From assembly GCF_001306915.1 (NCBI RefSeq), contig NZ_LJTC01000007.1:62001-126000 (forward strand): 64,000 nucleotides of DNA, read 5' to 3'. Within the stretch, counting starts at the first letter, position 1; every line of letters starts with the position of its first letter. Source of the DNA: Pseudoalteromonas lipolytica. Its GTDB lineage: Bacteria; Pseudomonadota; Gammaproteobacteria; Enterobacterales; Alteromonadaceae. The position numbers and the translations under genes are program-made. Shown piece after piece: positions 47,986 through 58,409 of this stretch. The notes below the pieces were generated by a model. The model did no database searches and was not told the origin of the DNA. It saw only the letters and a list, made by a program, of their open reading frames with translations.

Positions 47986-49551
47986 TTATGAGCCGATGGC
48001 TGGGTATGCGTAGCTTGATTGAAGACCTAGTGGAATGCCTAAGCCCCAGTACGCGAGTAAGAAGATACTCCAACCGATTAAGAAGGCGATTGAGTACGGT
48101 AACATCATCGCGATTAAGGTGCCGATACCGGTGCCTTTAACATACTTTTGGCAGTACACAACAACCAGTGGGAAGTATGGCATTAGTGGCGTGATGATAT
48201 TCGAGCTTGAGTCACCTACACGGTACGCAGCTTGTGTTAAATCAGGTGAAATACCCAGTTGCATCAGCATGGGTACAAAGATTGGCCCTAATAGCGCCCA
48301 TTTTGCCGAGCTTGAGCCAACAAATAGGTTCACGAACGCCGTTAAGAAGATAATACCGACCACCGTGACTGAACTTGGCAGAGCCATTGCTTTTAATAAT
48401 TGCGCCCCTTCAATTGCAAGTAATGCACCTAGGTTTGATTTACTAAATGCAGCAATAAATAACGCACAGAAGAACGCCATAACAATATAGTAAGCCATAC
48501 CGCTCATCGCTTTGCTCATTGCATCGATCATATCTTTAGAGCTTTTGAAGGTACCCACGGCAAAACCGTAGACAGCACCAGGGATCCAAAACAGTAAGAA
48601 GATAAGTGGCACAATTGATTGCATTAACGGTGAACGGAAATTAGTTAATGAGCCATCACTGCTTCGCATTGCAGAGTCGGCTGGCGCTGAGACAAACCAA
48701 AGTAGAGCAAGGCCTGCAATCATCACTGTGCTTGCAATATAGAACGCACGTTTTTCATCACTGCGTGCTTCATCAAAGGCAGGTAAGTCTTCAGTATCTC
48801 CATCAAGTGGCGTATTTTGTAAACGTGGCTCGATGATTTTATCTGTGATATACCAGCCTAATAAGATAATAAACAGGCTCGAAGCTGAGGTGAAAAACCA
48901 GTTGTTGAGCGGGTTAATCGCCATATCTGGGTCAATAATTTGCGCGGCACTTTGGGTAAAGCTTTGCAGTAACGGGTCAATACCTGATGGAATAAAGTTT
49001 GCGCTAAAGCCACCACTTACCCCAGCAAAGGCAGCTGCAATACCAGCTAGCGGGTGACGCCCCATCGCATAGAAGATAACCCCAGCAAGTGGGATAACTA
49101 GTACGTAACCGGCATCAGTTGCGGTATGGCTGACAATCGCCACTAAAATAATAGACGGTGTTAAAAGCTGCTTAGGCGTTACTTTTAACATTAATTTAAG
49201 GCCGGTATTGATAAAGCCAGAATGCTCAGCAACACCAACACCTAACATAGCAACCAGCACTACACCAAGCGGCGCAAAGCCAGTGAAGGTTTTCACCATT
49301 GAAGATAAGAAGGTGGCAAGGGAGTCCCCTGCTAATAGGTTATTTACAACGATGGCTTCGCCAGTGCGCGGATCGATTGCATCAAATGTAGTGCCCGAGA
49401 AAAGCCAAGATAAAAACCAAATAAGTAGCATTGCGACTAAGAATATAATCGCCGGATCAGGCAGCTTATTACCCACCCTTTCTATGGTATTTAGAAAACG
49501 TGCGATTGCACCACTTGGTGCCTGCACATCATTATTGTTATTCATTTTCAA
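47986..49551 (-). CDS. AbgT-family transporter
   Basis: 521 residues, 11-13 membrane segments. Family signatures: PDPAIIFLVAMLLIW near the N-terminus, VSHTATDAGYVLVIPLAG, GFSANFIPSGIDPLLQSFT, and VGDSSSNIITPLMPYFPLV. AbgT proteins import p-aminobenzoyl-glutamate; some relatives (MtrF, YdaH) export sulphonamides. No abgAB hydrolase neighbours, so the substrate is open. Start at 49551, or two codons later at a second ATG. Confidence 0.93.
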   Translation of the reverse strand: MKMNNNNDVQAPSGAIARFLNTIERVGNKLPDPAIIFLVAMLLIWFLSWLFSGTTFDAIDPRTGEAIVVNNLLAGDSLATFLSSMVKTFTGFAPLGVVLVAMLGVGVAEHSGFINTGLKLMLKVTPKQLLTPSIILVAIVSHTATDAGYVLVIPLAGVIFYAMGRHPLAGIAAAFAGVSGGFSANFIPSGIDPLLQSFTQSAAQIIDPDMAINPLNNWFFTSASSLFIILLGWYITDKIIEPRLQNTPLDGDTEDLPAFDEARSDEKRAFYIASTVMIAGLALLWFVSAPADSAMRSSDGSLTNFRSPLMQSIVPLIFLLFWIPGAVYGFAVGTFKSSKDMIDAMSKAMSGMAYYIVMAFFCALFIAAFSKSNLGALLAIEGAQLLKAMALPSSVTVVGIIFLTAFVNLFVGSSSAKWALLGPIFVPMLMQLGISPDLTQAAYRVGDSSSNIITPLMPYFPLVVVYCQKYVKGTGIGTLIAMMLPYSIAFLIGWSIFLLAYWGLGIPLGLQSSYAYPAIGS

Positions 49552-49648
49552 ATTCCCTGGAAAAATATCTCGTTAACCTTAACGTATCTAACTACTAAGG
49601 TAAATTTTAAGTTAATGGAATTACCTGATAAAGGTAAAGTGATTATGT

Positions 49649-49675
49649 AAAAAAAGCGACACAGGTCGCTTTACA
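49649..49675 (-). terminator. Terminator after yfcL
   Basis: AAGCGAC-ctgt-GTCGCTT followed by five more T on the minus strand, 20 bases past the yfcL stop. Confidence 0.85.
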
Positions 49676-49693
49676 GAATTTTATTTAATTAGA

Positions 49694-49972
49694 TTAAGCT
49701 GCAAGAGCTTTAACTTCATCCCACAGGCGCACAACAAGCTCTTTATCTTCTTCGTTTAACTCACCGTTGCGATAAGCTTTAACTAGGCTAGATTCAACTT
49801 GATTATTTAACTCATCAATCGATAAGTTTAATTCTTCTACTTGTGCATAGCCTACTGCTAAGTCAAAGTGACCACGTAAATAGCCACCAGCAAATAGCTC
49901 GTCGTCAGTTGCTTTATCGACTAAATCATCAAAATATTGCTGCGCTGCATCAATATAACTTACTAAACTCAT
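49694..49972 (-). CDS. yfcL: YfcL family protein
   Basis: 92 residues, acidic, all-helical. The sequence (FDDLVDKATDDELFAGGYLRGHFDLAV) matches the YfcL family, whose function is unknown. In E. coli yfcL adjoins epmC; here an ATP-NAD kinase-like gene lies between them. Two bases separate it from that gene. Confidence 0.85.
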   Translation of the reverse strand: MSLVSYIDAAQQYFDDLVDKATDDELFAGGYLRGHFDLAVGYAQVEELNLSIDELNNQVESSLVKAYRNGELNEEDKELVVRLWDEVKALAA

Positions 49973-49974
49973 TG

Positions 49975-51117
49975 TTACTTCTCCTCTGGGTGCAGCCCAT
50001 CTTGATGACCCACTGCATACATAATATGGTCATTGAAACCGGTGGTTACGCGAATATAACCACTTAATTCATCGTCTAACTCACTATCACCCGTATCGGC
50101 AATCAGTGGTCGGCCATTCAAGGCCTGTAATTTAGTTTTAGTGGCCACCACAATAATGTTGTCGCGGCCAATAGCACGAATAAGTGCAGGGCTTAATTGC
50201 TGATTACCTCGGCCAAAGATATGGCCTTGGCCACCAATTAAGGTGATCACCAATTTGGTTTCTTTACCTTCTGTGAGCTCAAGTAATTGCTGAGCAGTTA
50301 AATCCTGCGCAATAAGCTCTTGTTCTGCCACTAAGTCTACACCTAGCAAGGTATTTTCAAGACCCATTTCTTCCATAATTGCCGCGACTGTAGAACCACT
50401 GCCCATCACATATAAGCAGTCTTCATCCATTTCACTAACAACATAGGCAGCTATATCGGCAAGCACTAATTCATCGGTTTCTTTACCGCCATTTTTAACG
50501 GCCTGTACATAACGTACTTCACTAGGCACTTGCATTTCACCATAGCGCTTAGCTTTTACCGTGCCTTCGCGAAATGCTTCTTCGTCGATATCCATCACAT
50601 CAGCATCACCAAGGCTTACAAGTTCACCTTTAACTAGCATCTCAACAACACGCCCTGCTGCTTTTGGGGTAATAGCATAAACCCCAGAATGAATTTTGCA
50701 GCCTGCAGGAATACCTAATACAGGAGTGCTATCGCCAACAGCATGGCAAATATTGCGGGCAGTACCATCGCCACCCGCAAATAAAATAAGGTCGACACCT
50801 TGCTCAACTAATAGCTTGGCAGCCTGCTCTGTGTCATCTGGGGTGGTGATATCGTTTGTGTGGTAAATAACGTGGCTTTGAAAGCCTAGTTGCTTTGCCG
50901 TTTGCTCGCCCATTTCACCGTTTACAGTGTAAATGATTAAGTCATCTTGATGGGCAAGCAGCACTTCAAGTGCCGCTCGGGTGCGTAGGTTTGCTTTTGG
51001 CTCAGCACCAAGTTGCATTGCTTTTGCTGCGGTATCTGCGCCATCACTGCCCTTTAGTGCGACACTGCCACCTAAGCCGGCAACCGGGTTTACAATTAAA
51101 CCTAATTTAAACTGCAT
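49975..51117 (-). CDS. ATP-NAD/AcoX kinase family protein
   Basis: 380 residues from the ATG at 51117 (MQFKLGLIVNPVAGLGG); a frame opening eight codons earlier is less likely because AGGAG lies properly before 51117. The NAD-kinase nucleotide motif GGDGT (LILFAGGDGTARN) and LGIPAGCKIHSGVYA are seen, with a C-terminal IGGQGHIFGRGNQQLSP motif of this group. It is distinct from the housekeeping NAD kinase; the real substrate is unknown. Overlaps epmC by 11 bases. Confidence 0.82.
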   Translation of the reverse strand: MQFKLGLIVNPVAGLGGSVALKGSDGADTAAKAMQLGAEPKANLRTRAALEVLLAHQDDLIIYTVNGEMGEQTAKQLGFQSHVIYHTNDITTPDDTEQAAKLLVEQGVDLILFAGGDGTARNICHAVGDSTPVLGIPAGCKIHSGVYAITPKAAGRVVEMLVKGELVSLGDADVMDIDEEAFREGTVKAKRYGEMQVPSEVRYVQAVKNGGKETDELVLADIAAYVVSEMDEDCLYVMGSGSTVAAIMEEMGLENTLLGVDLVAEQELIAQDLTAQQLLELTEGKETKLVITLIGGQGHIFGRGNQQLSPALIRAIGRDNIIVVATKTKLQALNGRPLIADTGDSELDDELSGYIRVTTGFNDHIMYAVGHQDGLHPEEK

Positions 51118-51691
51118 CAGATAAAGCTCCTGGGTTGCCATGAAAATCGCGCTGCCACGTAAACTGAGCAGCCGTTAGTGGCCATGGGGTTTTATAGAAA
51201 TCACTCAATGCTTTAAGAAGTGCTGTTGTGCGCTGATTAAAGCCAGATGCTAAAAAGCTCAACACTTGCTGGTGAACGCGCGCTTGAAAATCGAATCGGC
51301 AGGTTTGCTCGCCATTTAAATTATCAACCGATACATTAAAATCGAAACCTGCTGCAGTACTGAGCGCCCATTCAATAGCTTGGGGCTTTACTTCAACTGC
51401 TTCAAATTCAGCTTGCTGGTGCTTATCACGACCATCTGGGCAATACCAATAGCCATAATCTTCTTTTAACCGACGTGCCTCTCCAGCCACTAGCCAATGG
51501 GCAATTTCGTGTAAGGCGCTGGCATAAAAACCGTGGGCAAACACAATTTGGTGATAAGGCGTTTGCTCATCAGCAGGCAGATAAATAGGTTCATCATCAC
51601 CCTTTATCAAACGCGTGTTATGGCTTTGATAAAAGGTGCGTTCAAAAATAGCGATTAAGTCAGCAATCTGATGCATACGGCTTGAATTCAT
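51107..51691 (-). CDS. epmC: Elongation factor P hydroxylase
   Basis: 194 residues. Hydroxylates the beta-lysylated lysine of EF-P. The family core FAHGFYASALHEIAHWLVAGEARR carries the HExxH-type metal site, followed by DYGYWYCPDGRD and FEAVEVKPQA. Implies epmA/epmB and a lysine-type EF-P elsewhere (inference). First gene of the epmC-kinase-yfcL operon. Confidence 0.93.
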   Translation of the reverse strand: MNSSRMHQIADLIAIFERTFYQSHNTRLIKGDDEPIYLPADEQTPYHQIVFAHGFYASALHEIAHWLVAGEARRLKEDYGYWYCPDGRDKHQQAEFEAVEVKPQAIEWALSTAAGFDFNVSVDNLNGEQTCRFDFQARVHQQVLSFLASGFNQRTTALLKALSDFYKTPWPLTAAQFTWQRDFHGNPGALSDAV

Positions 51692-51766
51692 CTCGTTAAA
51701 AGCGTCACTAAAAACGAGGCGAATTGTACGGACTTTTCACTCCAAAGTAAAAGCAACCGCCCTCAG

Positions 51767-54205
51767 TTACAGGTATTTTGCGATATCAACATCATCGATT
51801 TGCTCTGGGTTTAAATAGCGTTTTGCATACTTTAGGTAAATACCAGAAGTTAAAAATAGCTCAAATACATCATGGTCAATGTGATCGTCAGCAACCATTT
51901 TCGCTAAAATATCAATGGCAACACTGAGCGGTTTGGCTTTTTTGTAAGGTCTATCTGCCGCGGTTAATGCTTCGAAGATATCAGCAAGTACTAACACACG
52001 TTCGGGTATTGATAACTGCTCAGCGGTTAATTTTCGCGGATAGCCTGTCCCTTTTAAAGTTTCGTGATGAGTAGAAGCATAGCGCGGAACTTTCGCTAGT
52101 TCTTTCGGGAATGGCACACTACCTAGCATACGAATTGTGCTGATCACATGCTCATTGATCTTAAATCGGTCTTCCGCTGTTAACGTGCCTCGTGCCACAG
52201 ATAAGTTATACACTTCACCAAGGTTATATTTATACTCAGGAATTGCCATGTTAATGCCTAAACTTTCTGGGTACTCAACGGCTTTTTCGTGTGGAATTAA
52301 ATCACTTGGCTTATCGCTCAGGAGTGACTCTTCAACAGGTAAATGCTGATTTTTCAAATCAGCCATACGCATTTCTTCAAGGGGCGATAAACCTAAACTT
52401 GCGTCAAAATGACGCTGCCACTTGATGCTAGCAACCTCATGTAAACGAGACAACTGCGCTTCATCCATAAACTCACCACCAACATTACAAGCGGCAATGA
52501 AGCTAAAGTCTGCGTGTAACTTCTCTGTTTGTTGCTCAAGCTTTTGTTTAAGCACAGATTGCTGCTCTGGATGCGCTAATAGTTGCTCATAGTAGGTAAT
52601 TTTTGCATCACGTAGTAGCACTTCAAATCGGGTGCGTACCTCATGAATACGGTTATAAATGGTTTCGAGCTTAGTGCCTTTATCAACAATATGCTCTGGT
52701 GTAGTGATTTTACCGCAGTCATGTAGCCACGCTGCTAAGCGGAATTCTCGTCGCTCATCCGGGGTTTTAAAACTGAACTCAGAAAACGCCTCATCTGTTG
52801 AACCTGATGCTGCATCAGCAAGCCAAATACCCAACTCAGGCACCCGCTCACAATGCCCTGCCGTATATGGCGATTTATCATCAATGGCTTGCGCTATAAG
52901 CTCTACAAATGACTCCATCAACGCTTTTTGTGAGTTTTCATGTTGCTCAATCGAGCGACTCATATCAACCATCGAACTAGCTAAATAATGAATTTCTAAA
53001 ATATGACTCGAAAGCGTTGAAACCTCATTGTAGTCACGCTGTTGAATTTTTTTATTCTCACCCACTAGTTTAAGTATTGGGTTAACGATTGAAGAGGCAA
53101 AAAACCAAGAGACGGGCAGAAGCAAGAGCAAACATAACCCTGTAACTAATATTGAGATCTGAATCTTTTCTTTAATAATTGCTAATACATCGTTTTTAGC
53201 CACAAGAACCGCAAAATAATCAATTTCATCAGATTGCATTTCACTACTGAGTGGCAGTTGCAATACAAACATATATTTCTCAACACCATCCTCATTCACA
53301 CTTAGCATTTTGCCAAATTGATGTTGTTCATTAGCGAGTCCTATGGTTTGCTCATTTGTTTTGATTATCTTGGATAAGTCATCAAACGAGTGATGATGAC
53401 CTTGTGTTTTACTTTTAGCGATTATTTCACCATCTCCACGATAAACGTACATTTCGGAAGAAACTAGAAACTGCATTTTTTGCTGTTGTTTAATTAAAAA
53501 TGCACTCAAGCTAGAACTTGCAACATCAATAGCAAGCACTCCTCCCGTTTGTTCAGATTTTATTGTGTACGTATAACCAGGTATCTTTAGTAGATTAAAA
53601 ATATACTGTTGAGTTTTGGTAACTGTGCCAACTTTTGCATCGTTAAACCATAACCGCTTTCGAGGGTCGTAATCTGGAGTTTGTTTGTATTTCCTATTTA
53701 ATGATAGGTTTTCATCTAAATAATATGTAGTTTGATGACGAGACTCACCCTGCCCTAACACCTTAAAAATAAGCCATCTATCTTCAGCTCTAAGATCGTT
53801 AGGTTTTGGTAATTGAGCATGACCACGTAAATTCACAACTTCGATGAAGTCACCATTAGCATACCCTAACAATAATGAATGAAAGTCTGGGTGTTTGTTT
53901 AATACTTCTATTAGAATATTTCGCAAAGAATTATTTTCATCAAAGTTCCCTGAAAACAGTCTGTTATCGTGGATCATAACACTTAATGTATTATCTACCC
54001 GCTGATTAATTCGAGTGATGTGGTCAGCTATTTGTTGGCTGGTTGATTTGAATTGTTCGGTTTTGGTTTGAAGGACTAATTTTTCACTGAAATAATAGTG
54101 CAGACTGATCGCCACAATTCCAGTTAGCAAGCTCGCTAGTGCAAATATTAATAACACACTTACGCGTATTGAAATTTTAAATCTTCTTTCATTCTGTGAA
54201 AACAA
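51767..54205 (-). CDS. Sensor HD-GYP phosphohydrolase with an insertion in the HD domain
   Basis: 812 residues. Membrane segments at about 15-38 and 350-372 frame a periplasmic cache-type sensor domain (about 40-345). A HAMP-like linker follows, then an HD-GYP domain. HD is at 495-496 (LHDCGK) and the GYP part HHETLKGTGYP at 713-723. The gap of about 218 residues is far longer than the roughly 60 usual between these motifs, so about 155 residues are inserted. Probable c-di-GMP phosphodiesterase; the GYP motif is intact. Confidence 0.85.
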   Translation of the reverse strand: MFSQNERRFKISIRVSVLLIFALASLLTGIVAISLHYYFSEKLVLQTKTEQFKSTSQQIADHITRINQRVDNTLSVMIHDNRLFSGNFDENNSLRNILIEVLNKHPDFHSLLLGYANGDFIEVVNLRGHAQLPKPNDLRAEDRWLIFKVLGQGESRHQTTYYLDENLSLNRKYKQTPDYDPRKRLWFNDAKVGTVTKTQQYIFNLLKIPGYTYTIKSEQTGGVLAIDVASSSLSAFLIKQQQKMQFLVSSEMYVYRGDGEIIAKSKTQGHHHSFDDLSKIIKTNEQTIGLANEQHQFGKMLSVNEDGVEKYMFVLQLPLSSEMQSDEIDYFAVLVAKNDVLAIIKEKIQISILVTGLCLLLLLPVSWFFASSIVNPILKLVGENKKIQQRDYNEVSTLSSHILEIHYLASSMVDMSRSIEQHENSQKALMESFVELIAQAIDDKSPYTAGHCERVPELGIWLADAASGSTDEAFSEFSFKTPDERREFRLAAWLHDCGKITTPEHIVDKGTKLETIYNRIHEVRTRFEVLLRDAKITYYEQLLAHPEQQSVLKQKLEQQTEKLHADFSFIAACNVGGEFMDEAQLSRLHEVASIKWQRHFDASLGLSPLEEMRMADLKNQHLPVEESLLSDKPSDLIPHEKAVEYPESLGINMAIPEYKYNLGEVYNLSVARGTLTAEDRFKINEHVISTIRMLGSVPFPKELAKVPRYASTHHETLKGTGYPRKLTAEQLSIPERVLVLADIFEALTAADRPYKKAKPLSVAIDILAKMVADDHIDHDVFELFLTSGIYLKYAKRYLNPEQIDDVDIAKYL

Positions 54206-54301
54206 TGTGCGACTCCCTGCTAGCTCTAAATAATTATCCAGATATAAATAAATCTAATACATTTTGCTAAACTTACACATAAACCAAATAATCTAGACTC
54301 G

Positions 54302-55465
54302 TTAAATTTTTACTACTAACTGATTTCTACCACTACCTTTTGCTTCGTAGAGTGCAGCATCAGCTCTAGCTATCACTGATTTTTGCTGCTCCTCTCGCAT
54401 TACTGTTAAACCAAAGCTAGCTCTAATTAATAATGAAAGCTCTCCAACTTCAAATGGTTCAGTATTAAGCTTGGTGATCATATTTTCGATTATTTTTGCA
54501 GCATCAGACACCGAACAAAGCGGTAAAACAATAACAAACTCTTCACCACCAAAACGATAAACATCATCGGAAGTGCGTAATGACTGAGTTAAGAAAGTAG
54601 AAAAAAGCTCAAGTATACCATCGCCAACTTCATGACCATGGTTATCATTGACCTGTTTAAAATAATCTATATCAGCCAAAATAACGCACACTTGCTTCAT
54701 TTTTTGCTGCTGTTGCTTAGTTATCCGTTGATAGTCTTCATAACTATTATCAAAGGCTCTTCTATTCGGTAATTGAGTCAGTGCATCTTTAAATGCTTGG
54801 CTCTGCATTTCTTGCGCTAATTGACCTAGTTGCGTATTTCGAACAAAAAGTTCGCGGCGCATTAGGTGCTGATGGGCTGACATAATCATACCCGTTAAGT
54901 TCGCTGCAACATGTGCCAAAATAACCATATACGAGGTATGGCTATTAATTTCTTTTGTAAAAAAGATCACAGATAAAGCTATTAAGCTGTAAGCCCACCC
55001 GAAAAATGCCGACAATTTGAAAGGCAGTAACGCCGAAAAGTAAAACGTAATAAGAATAATGACGTCAAAAAACAGATGTAAAACATAGGCGCGGTCAAAA
55101 GTATAAGCCATTGATTGCATGCTGATTGATAAAAAAACCATAAACAAAGAAATTGCAAGCTTAAACTGCCTTAGAGTTTGAATGTAAGCAAGAACAACAG
55201 CACTAAAGATACAAACTGAGACAATGATGCTACGACCAGTCAAAGCAATATTTGGCCAAAAAAATGATTGGATGATCATTTTATCAAAAAAGGTTATAAA
55301 AATAGTGAGAAGCGCGATGGTGTAACACAAAAATTGGGCAATTTTTTTATCCTGTTTAAATTTGCTTTGCAAAAATATTTGCTCGACCTGCAATGAATTA
55401 AACTGGCAAGCAAAGCGCTTTATTGTCAGATCTTTGTTTAATAACTTTGCAGCAAATGCGCCCAT
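54302..55465 (-). CDS. Membrane diguanylate cyclase (GGDEF)
   Basis: 387 residues. Six hydrophobic segments (about 43-190) form a membrane sensor, followed by a GGDEF domain with the active loop GGEEF at 306-310 and an intact inhibitory I-site RTSD (297-300), five residues before. Likely makes c-di-GMP and is product-inhibited. Next to the HD-GYP gene on the same strand, 96 bases apart. Confidence 0.9.
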   Translation of the reverse strand: MGAFAAKLLNKDLTIKRFACQFNSLQVEQIFLQSKFKQDKKIAQFLCYTIALLTIFITFFDKMIIQSFFWPNIALTGRSIIVSVCIFSAVVLAYIQTLRQFKLAISLFMVFLSISMQSMAYTFDRAYVLHLFFDVIILITFYFSALLPFKLSAFFGWAYSLIALSVIFFTKEINSHTSYMVILAHVAANLTGMIMSAHQHLMRRELFVRNTQLGQLAQEMQSQAFKDALTQLPNRRAFDNSYEDYQRITKQQQQKMKQVCVILADIDYFKQVNDNHGHEVGDGILELFSTFLTQSLRTSDDVYRFGGEEFVIVLPLCSVSDAAKIIENMITKLNTEPFEVGELSLLIRASFGLTVMREEQQKSVIARADAALYEAKGSGRNQLVVKI

Positions 55466-55639
55466 AAATACGTGCCTAATGAAATGAGTAACAGAGGAAT
55501 GTTCAAATAAAGAGCTATTCCCCTATTATAGAATGATAGTTCATTAATTAAACTAGTCATTTTGTATAGAAATACCTCATATTAGCCATTAAAAAGCAGG
55601 AATTGGTTACAAAGTATTAATAAAATACTCTTTATTTTT

Positions 55640-56290
55640 TTACCAAGCATTCTCGCCGGCCTCATCAGACTTGACTATATCGGTTTCTTTTAACGCTTCT
55701 CGAATCCAGGTTTGCATGACTGGACACGCAAATACATGCTGACAATAAGCTTGTGCAGCACGCGAAAGCGTAACCTGATACGTTTTAAAGCGCAGTACCA
55801 CAGGTGCAAACATCGCATCAACAATAGAGAACTCACCAAATAACCATGCATTAGGATACCTTTGCTGTTGAGCCGAAAATATCTCATCGATACGGGCAAA
55901 ATCTTTTTTAGCTTGTTCTGATAATTCAACATGCCTGTTAGCGCGGATATTCATTGGCATTTCATTACGAAGTGCAGCAAAACCAGAGTGCATCTCAGCC
56001 GCTAAACTGCGTGCTTTTGCTCTTTGGGCTATTTCACTAGGCCAAGCAGCACCATTTAGATAAGCATCATTGATGTATTCACAAATAGCGAGTGAATCCC
56101 ACACGATTAACTCAGCATCAATAAGGGCCGGCACTTTTTGCACGGGAAACTTACTTTTTAATGCTTCATAAAACTCAGGCGTATCTAGAACTAATTGTTG
56201 TTCTGTAAAAGAAACATTGAATTTACTCAGTAAATACCACGCTCGTAATGACCAAGTTGAGTAGTTTTTATTGCCAATAAATAATTGCAT
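55640..56290 (-). CDS. Glutathione S-transferase family protein
   Basis: 216 residues from the ATG at 56290 (MQLFIGNKNYSTWSLRAWYLL), which has an AAGGAAG ribosome site; a longer frame from 56335 is rejected. Thioredoxin-like N-domain with VPALID and the SLAICEYI glutathione-binding motif, then a helical C-domain. Divergent from a LysR regulator that may control it. Confidence 0.88.
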   Translation of the reverse strand: MQLFIGNKNYSTWSLRAWYLLSKFNVSFTEQQLVLDTPEFYEALKSKFPVQKVPALIDAELIVWDSLAICEYINDAYLNGAAWPSEIAQRAKARSLAAEMHSGFAALRNEMPMNIRANRHVELSEQAKKDFARIDEIFSAQQQRYPNAWLFGEFSIVDAMFAPVVLRFKTYQVTLSRAAQAYCQHVFACPVMQTWIREALKETDIVKSDEAGENAW

Positions 56291-56391
56291 TGTACTTCCT
56301 TTAACGTTTAGATTGGACTCACTATAAAACAGCAATTGGGCAATTACTCGCCAATTGTTTTTATGTTAACTATAAGAAATGCTGATACATT

Positions 56392-57231
56392 ATGGATATT
56401 GATGCCCTTAGGACTTTTTGCGCCTTTGTTGATACAGGCAGTTTCACCCGCGCTGCAGCACAAATTTGCAGAACCCAATCTGCAGTAAGTATGCAAATGA
56501 AAAAGCTGGAACAAGACCTCGCAAGTCCGCTATTTGAAAAGCAAGGCCGTCAACTGGTGCTAACCCATCAAGGCCACCAGCTAGCAAGTTATGCAAAGCA
56601 ATTGATAGCGCTTCATGATGAAGCCTTTAAGCAATTAAAAGCTGGCACTGGCAATTTACGTGTGCGCATTGGTTGTCCTGACGACTATGCCCACTCTTTA
56701 CTACCAGAGCTTGTTGATGCTTTACATCAACAGTTTAATGCACTGGATTTACAAATAAGCTGCGCCCCAAGCACTGAGCTTAGAGCCAAACTAGACCAAG
56801 GTATGCTCGATTTGGTAATTGCCACTCGCTCGCCAGACAGCGAAGAAGGCTACTTATTGCAATCAAGCCAAGGTGTCTGGGTGAAAAGCCCTGCTTTTGA
56901 GATTAACGATTCAACCCCACTTCCAATCGCCTTGTTTCAACGAGACTGTAAGTTTCACCAAGCCAGTATTGAGGGTCTATTAAAAACTGAGCGTCGTTTT
57001 AATATTATTGCCTGTTGTGGCTCAGCGGGAGCGTTACATGGCTTGATTAAACAGGGACTGGCAATTAGCAGTATGGCGCGAATAAGCATGCAATCGGGTG
57101 TGGAAGAGGTGAGCGATAACTCCCTACCGACACTACCTGTCATTGATATCGTCCTACTATACGGTAATCATGCCCACAACCCTCTCAGTCATGAACAGCT
57201 TAAGCAGCTTGTTGAAATAATTAAGGCATAA
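56392..57231 (+). CDS. LysR-family transcriptional regulator
   Basis: 279 residues. N-terminal winged-helix domain (MDIDALRTFCAFVDTGSFTRAAAQICRTQSAVSMQ split over the HTH) and a substrate-binding C-domain. Divergent from the GST gene with a 101-base gap, the typical LysR target arrangement. Confidence 0.9.
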   Translation: MDIDALRTFCAFVDTGSFTRAAAQICRTQSAVSMQMKKLEQDLASPLFEKQGRQLVLTHQGHQLASYAKQLIALHDEAFKQLKAGTGNLRVRIGCPDDYAHSLLPELVDALHQQFNALDLQISCAPSTELRAKLDQGMLDLVIATRSPDSEEGYLLQSSQGVWVKSPAFEINDSTPLPIALFQRDCKFHQASIEGLLKTERRFNIIACCGSAGALHGLIKQGLAISSMARISMQSGVEEVSDNSLPTLPVIDIVLLYGNHAHNPLSHEQLKQLVEIIKA

Positions 57232-57258
57232 AAAAGCGCGATGATAATCATCGCGCTC
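57231..57258 (-). terminator. Terminator after aroC
   Basis: AGCGCGATGAT/ATCATCGCGCT, 11-base arms, followed on the minus strand by six T. It lies between the convergent lysR and aroC genes. Confidence 0.88.
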
Positions 57259-57290
57259 ATTAACTGCGTTTACTTTATTTAAGACTGCGC

Positions 57291-58388
57291 TTAAATTGAA
57301 CCTTTTATTGGTCCATGTTCGTGGCTTACATGTGGGTTTTGACCACGTTGGCGCAATAAGTGATCCATTAAGGTAATCGCCATCATCGCCTCAGCAATAG
57401 GAATTGCACGAATACCTACACATGGATCATGACGTCCTTTAGTGATCATCTCTACCGCTTCGTTGCTGGTATTAATGCTGTTACCCGGTATGGTAATGCT
57501 TGAAGTTGGCTTAAGTGCGATAGAGGCAATGATGTCTTGCCCTGTCGAGATACCTGCAAGTACACCTCCCGCGTGATTTGATGTAAACCCATCAGGAGTT
57601 AACTCATCACGGTGCTCAGAGCCTTTTTGCTCAACCACATCAAAGCCATCACCAATCTCAACGCCTTTTACCGCATTAATGCTCATTAATGAGTGTGCAA
57701 GCTCTGCATCTAGGCGATCAAATACTGGTTCACCGAGACCAACAGGCACATTTTTAGCAACCACTTTAACTTTAGCGCCTACCGAATCACCTTGTTTTTT
57801 TAGGTCGCGCATGTATTCATCAAGCGCGTCTAATTTACTCGGATCAGGGAAGAAAAATGCATTATTTTCTACTTTATCCCAGTTGTAATCTTCAGCTTTA
57901 ATTGGCCCAAGCTGGCTCAAACAAGCACGCACTTCAATATCGTGAAATTGTTTTAGGTATTTTTTTGCAATTGCACCCGCCGCTACACGAATCGCCGTTT
58001 CACGGGCAGAAGAGCGACCACCACCTCGGTAATCACGAATACCGTATTTATGCCAATAGGTATAATCACCATGACCTGGGCGAAATACATCGGCAATTTT
58101 GCCGTAGTCTTTTGAACGTTGATCGGTGTTTTCAATCAGTAAACCAATGCTAGTACCTGTGGTTTTACCTTCGAATACACCTGAAAGAATTTTTACTTCG
58201 TCACTTTCGCGGCGCTGCGTTGTATAACGACTTTGCCCCGGCTTGCGACGGTCTAAATCTATTTGTAAATCGGCCTCGCTAATTTCAAGACCTGCGGGTG
58301 TGCCATCAACAACGCCGCCTAATGCAACGCCGTGGCTCTCACCAAAGGTGGACACTTTAAATAGTTGCCCGATGCTATTACCTGCCAT
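57291..58388 (-). CDS. aroC: Chorismate synthase
   Basis: Last step of the shikimate pathway; reduced-FMN-dependent. 365 residues with the three family signatures: [14 protein letters not shown] near residue 16, [22 protein letters not shown] around 123-144 (split), and [17 protein letters not shown]. Start [20 protein letters not shown]. Downstream of prmB as in E. coli. Confidence 0.98.
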   Translation of the reverse strand: MAGNSIGQLFKVSTFGESHGVALGGVVDGTPAGLEISEADLQIDLDRRKPGQSRYTTQRRESDEVKILSGVFEGKTTGTSIGLLIENTDQRSKDYGKIADVFRPGHGDYTYWHKYGIRDYRGGGRSSARETAIRVAAGAIAKKYLKQFHDIEVRACLSQLGPIKAEDYNWDKVENNAFFFPDPSKLDALDEYMRDLKKQGDSVGAKVKVVAKNVPVGLGEPVFDRLDAELAHSLMSINAVKGVEIGDGFDVVEQKGSEHRDELTPDGFTSNHAGGVLAGISTGQDIIASIALKPTSSITIPGNSINTSNEAVEMITKGRHDPCVGIRAIPIAEAMMAITLMDHLLRQRGQNPHVSHEHGPIKGSI

Positions 58389-58409
58389 TAATTTTCCTCA
58401 TTCCTAATG

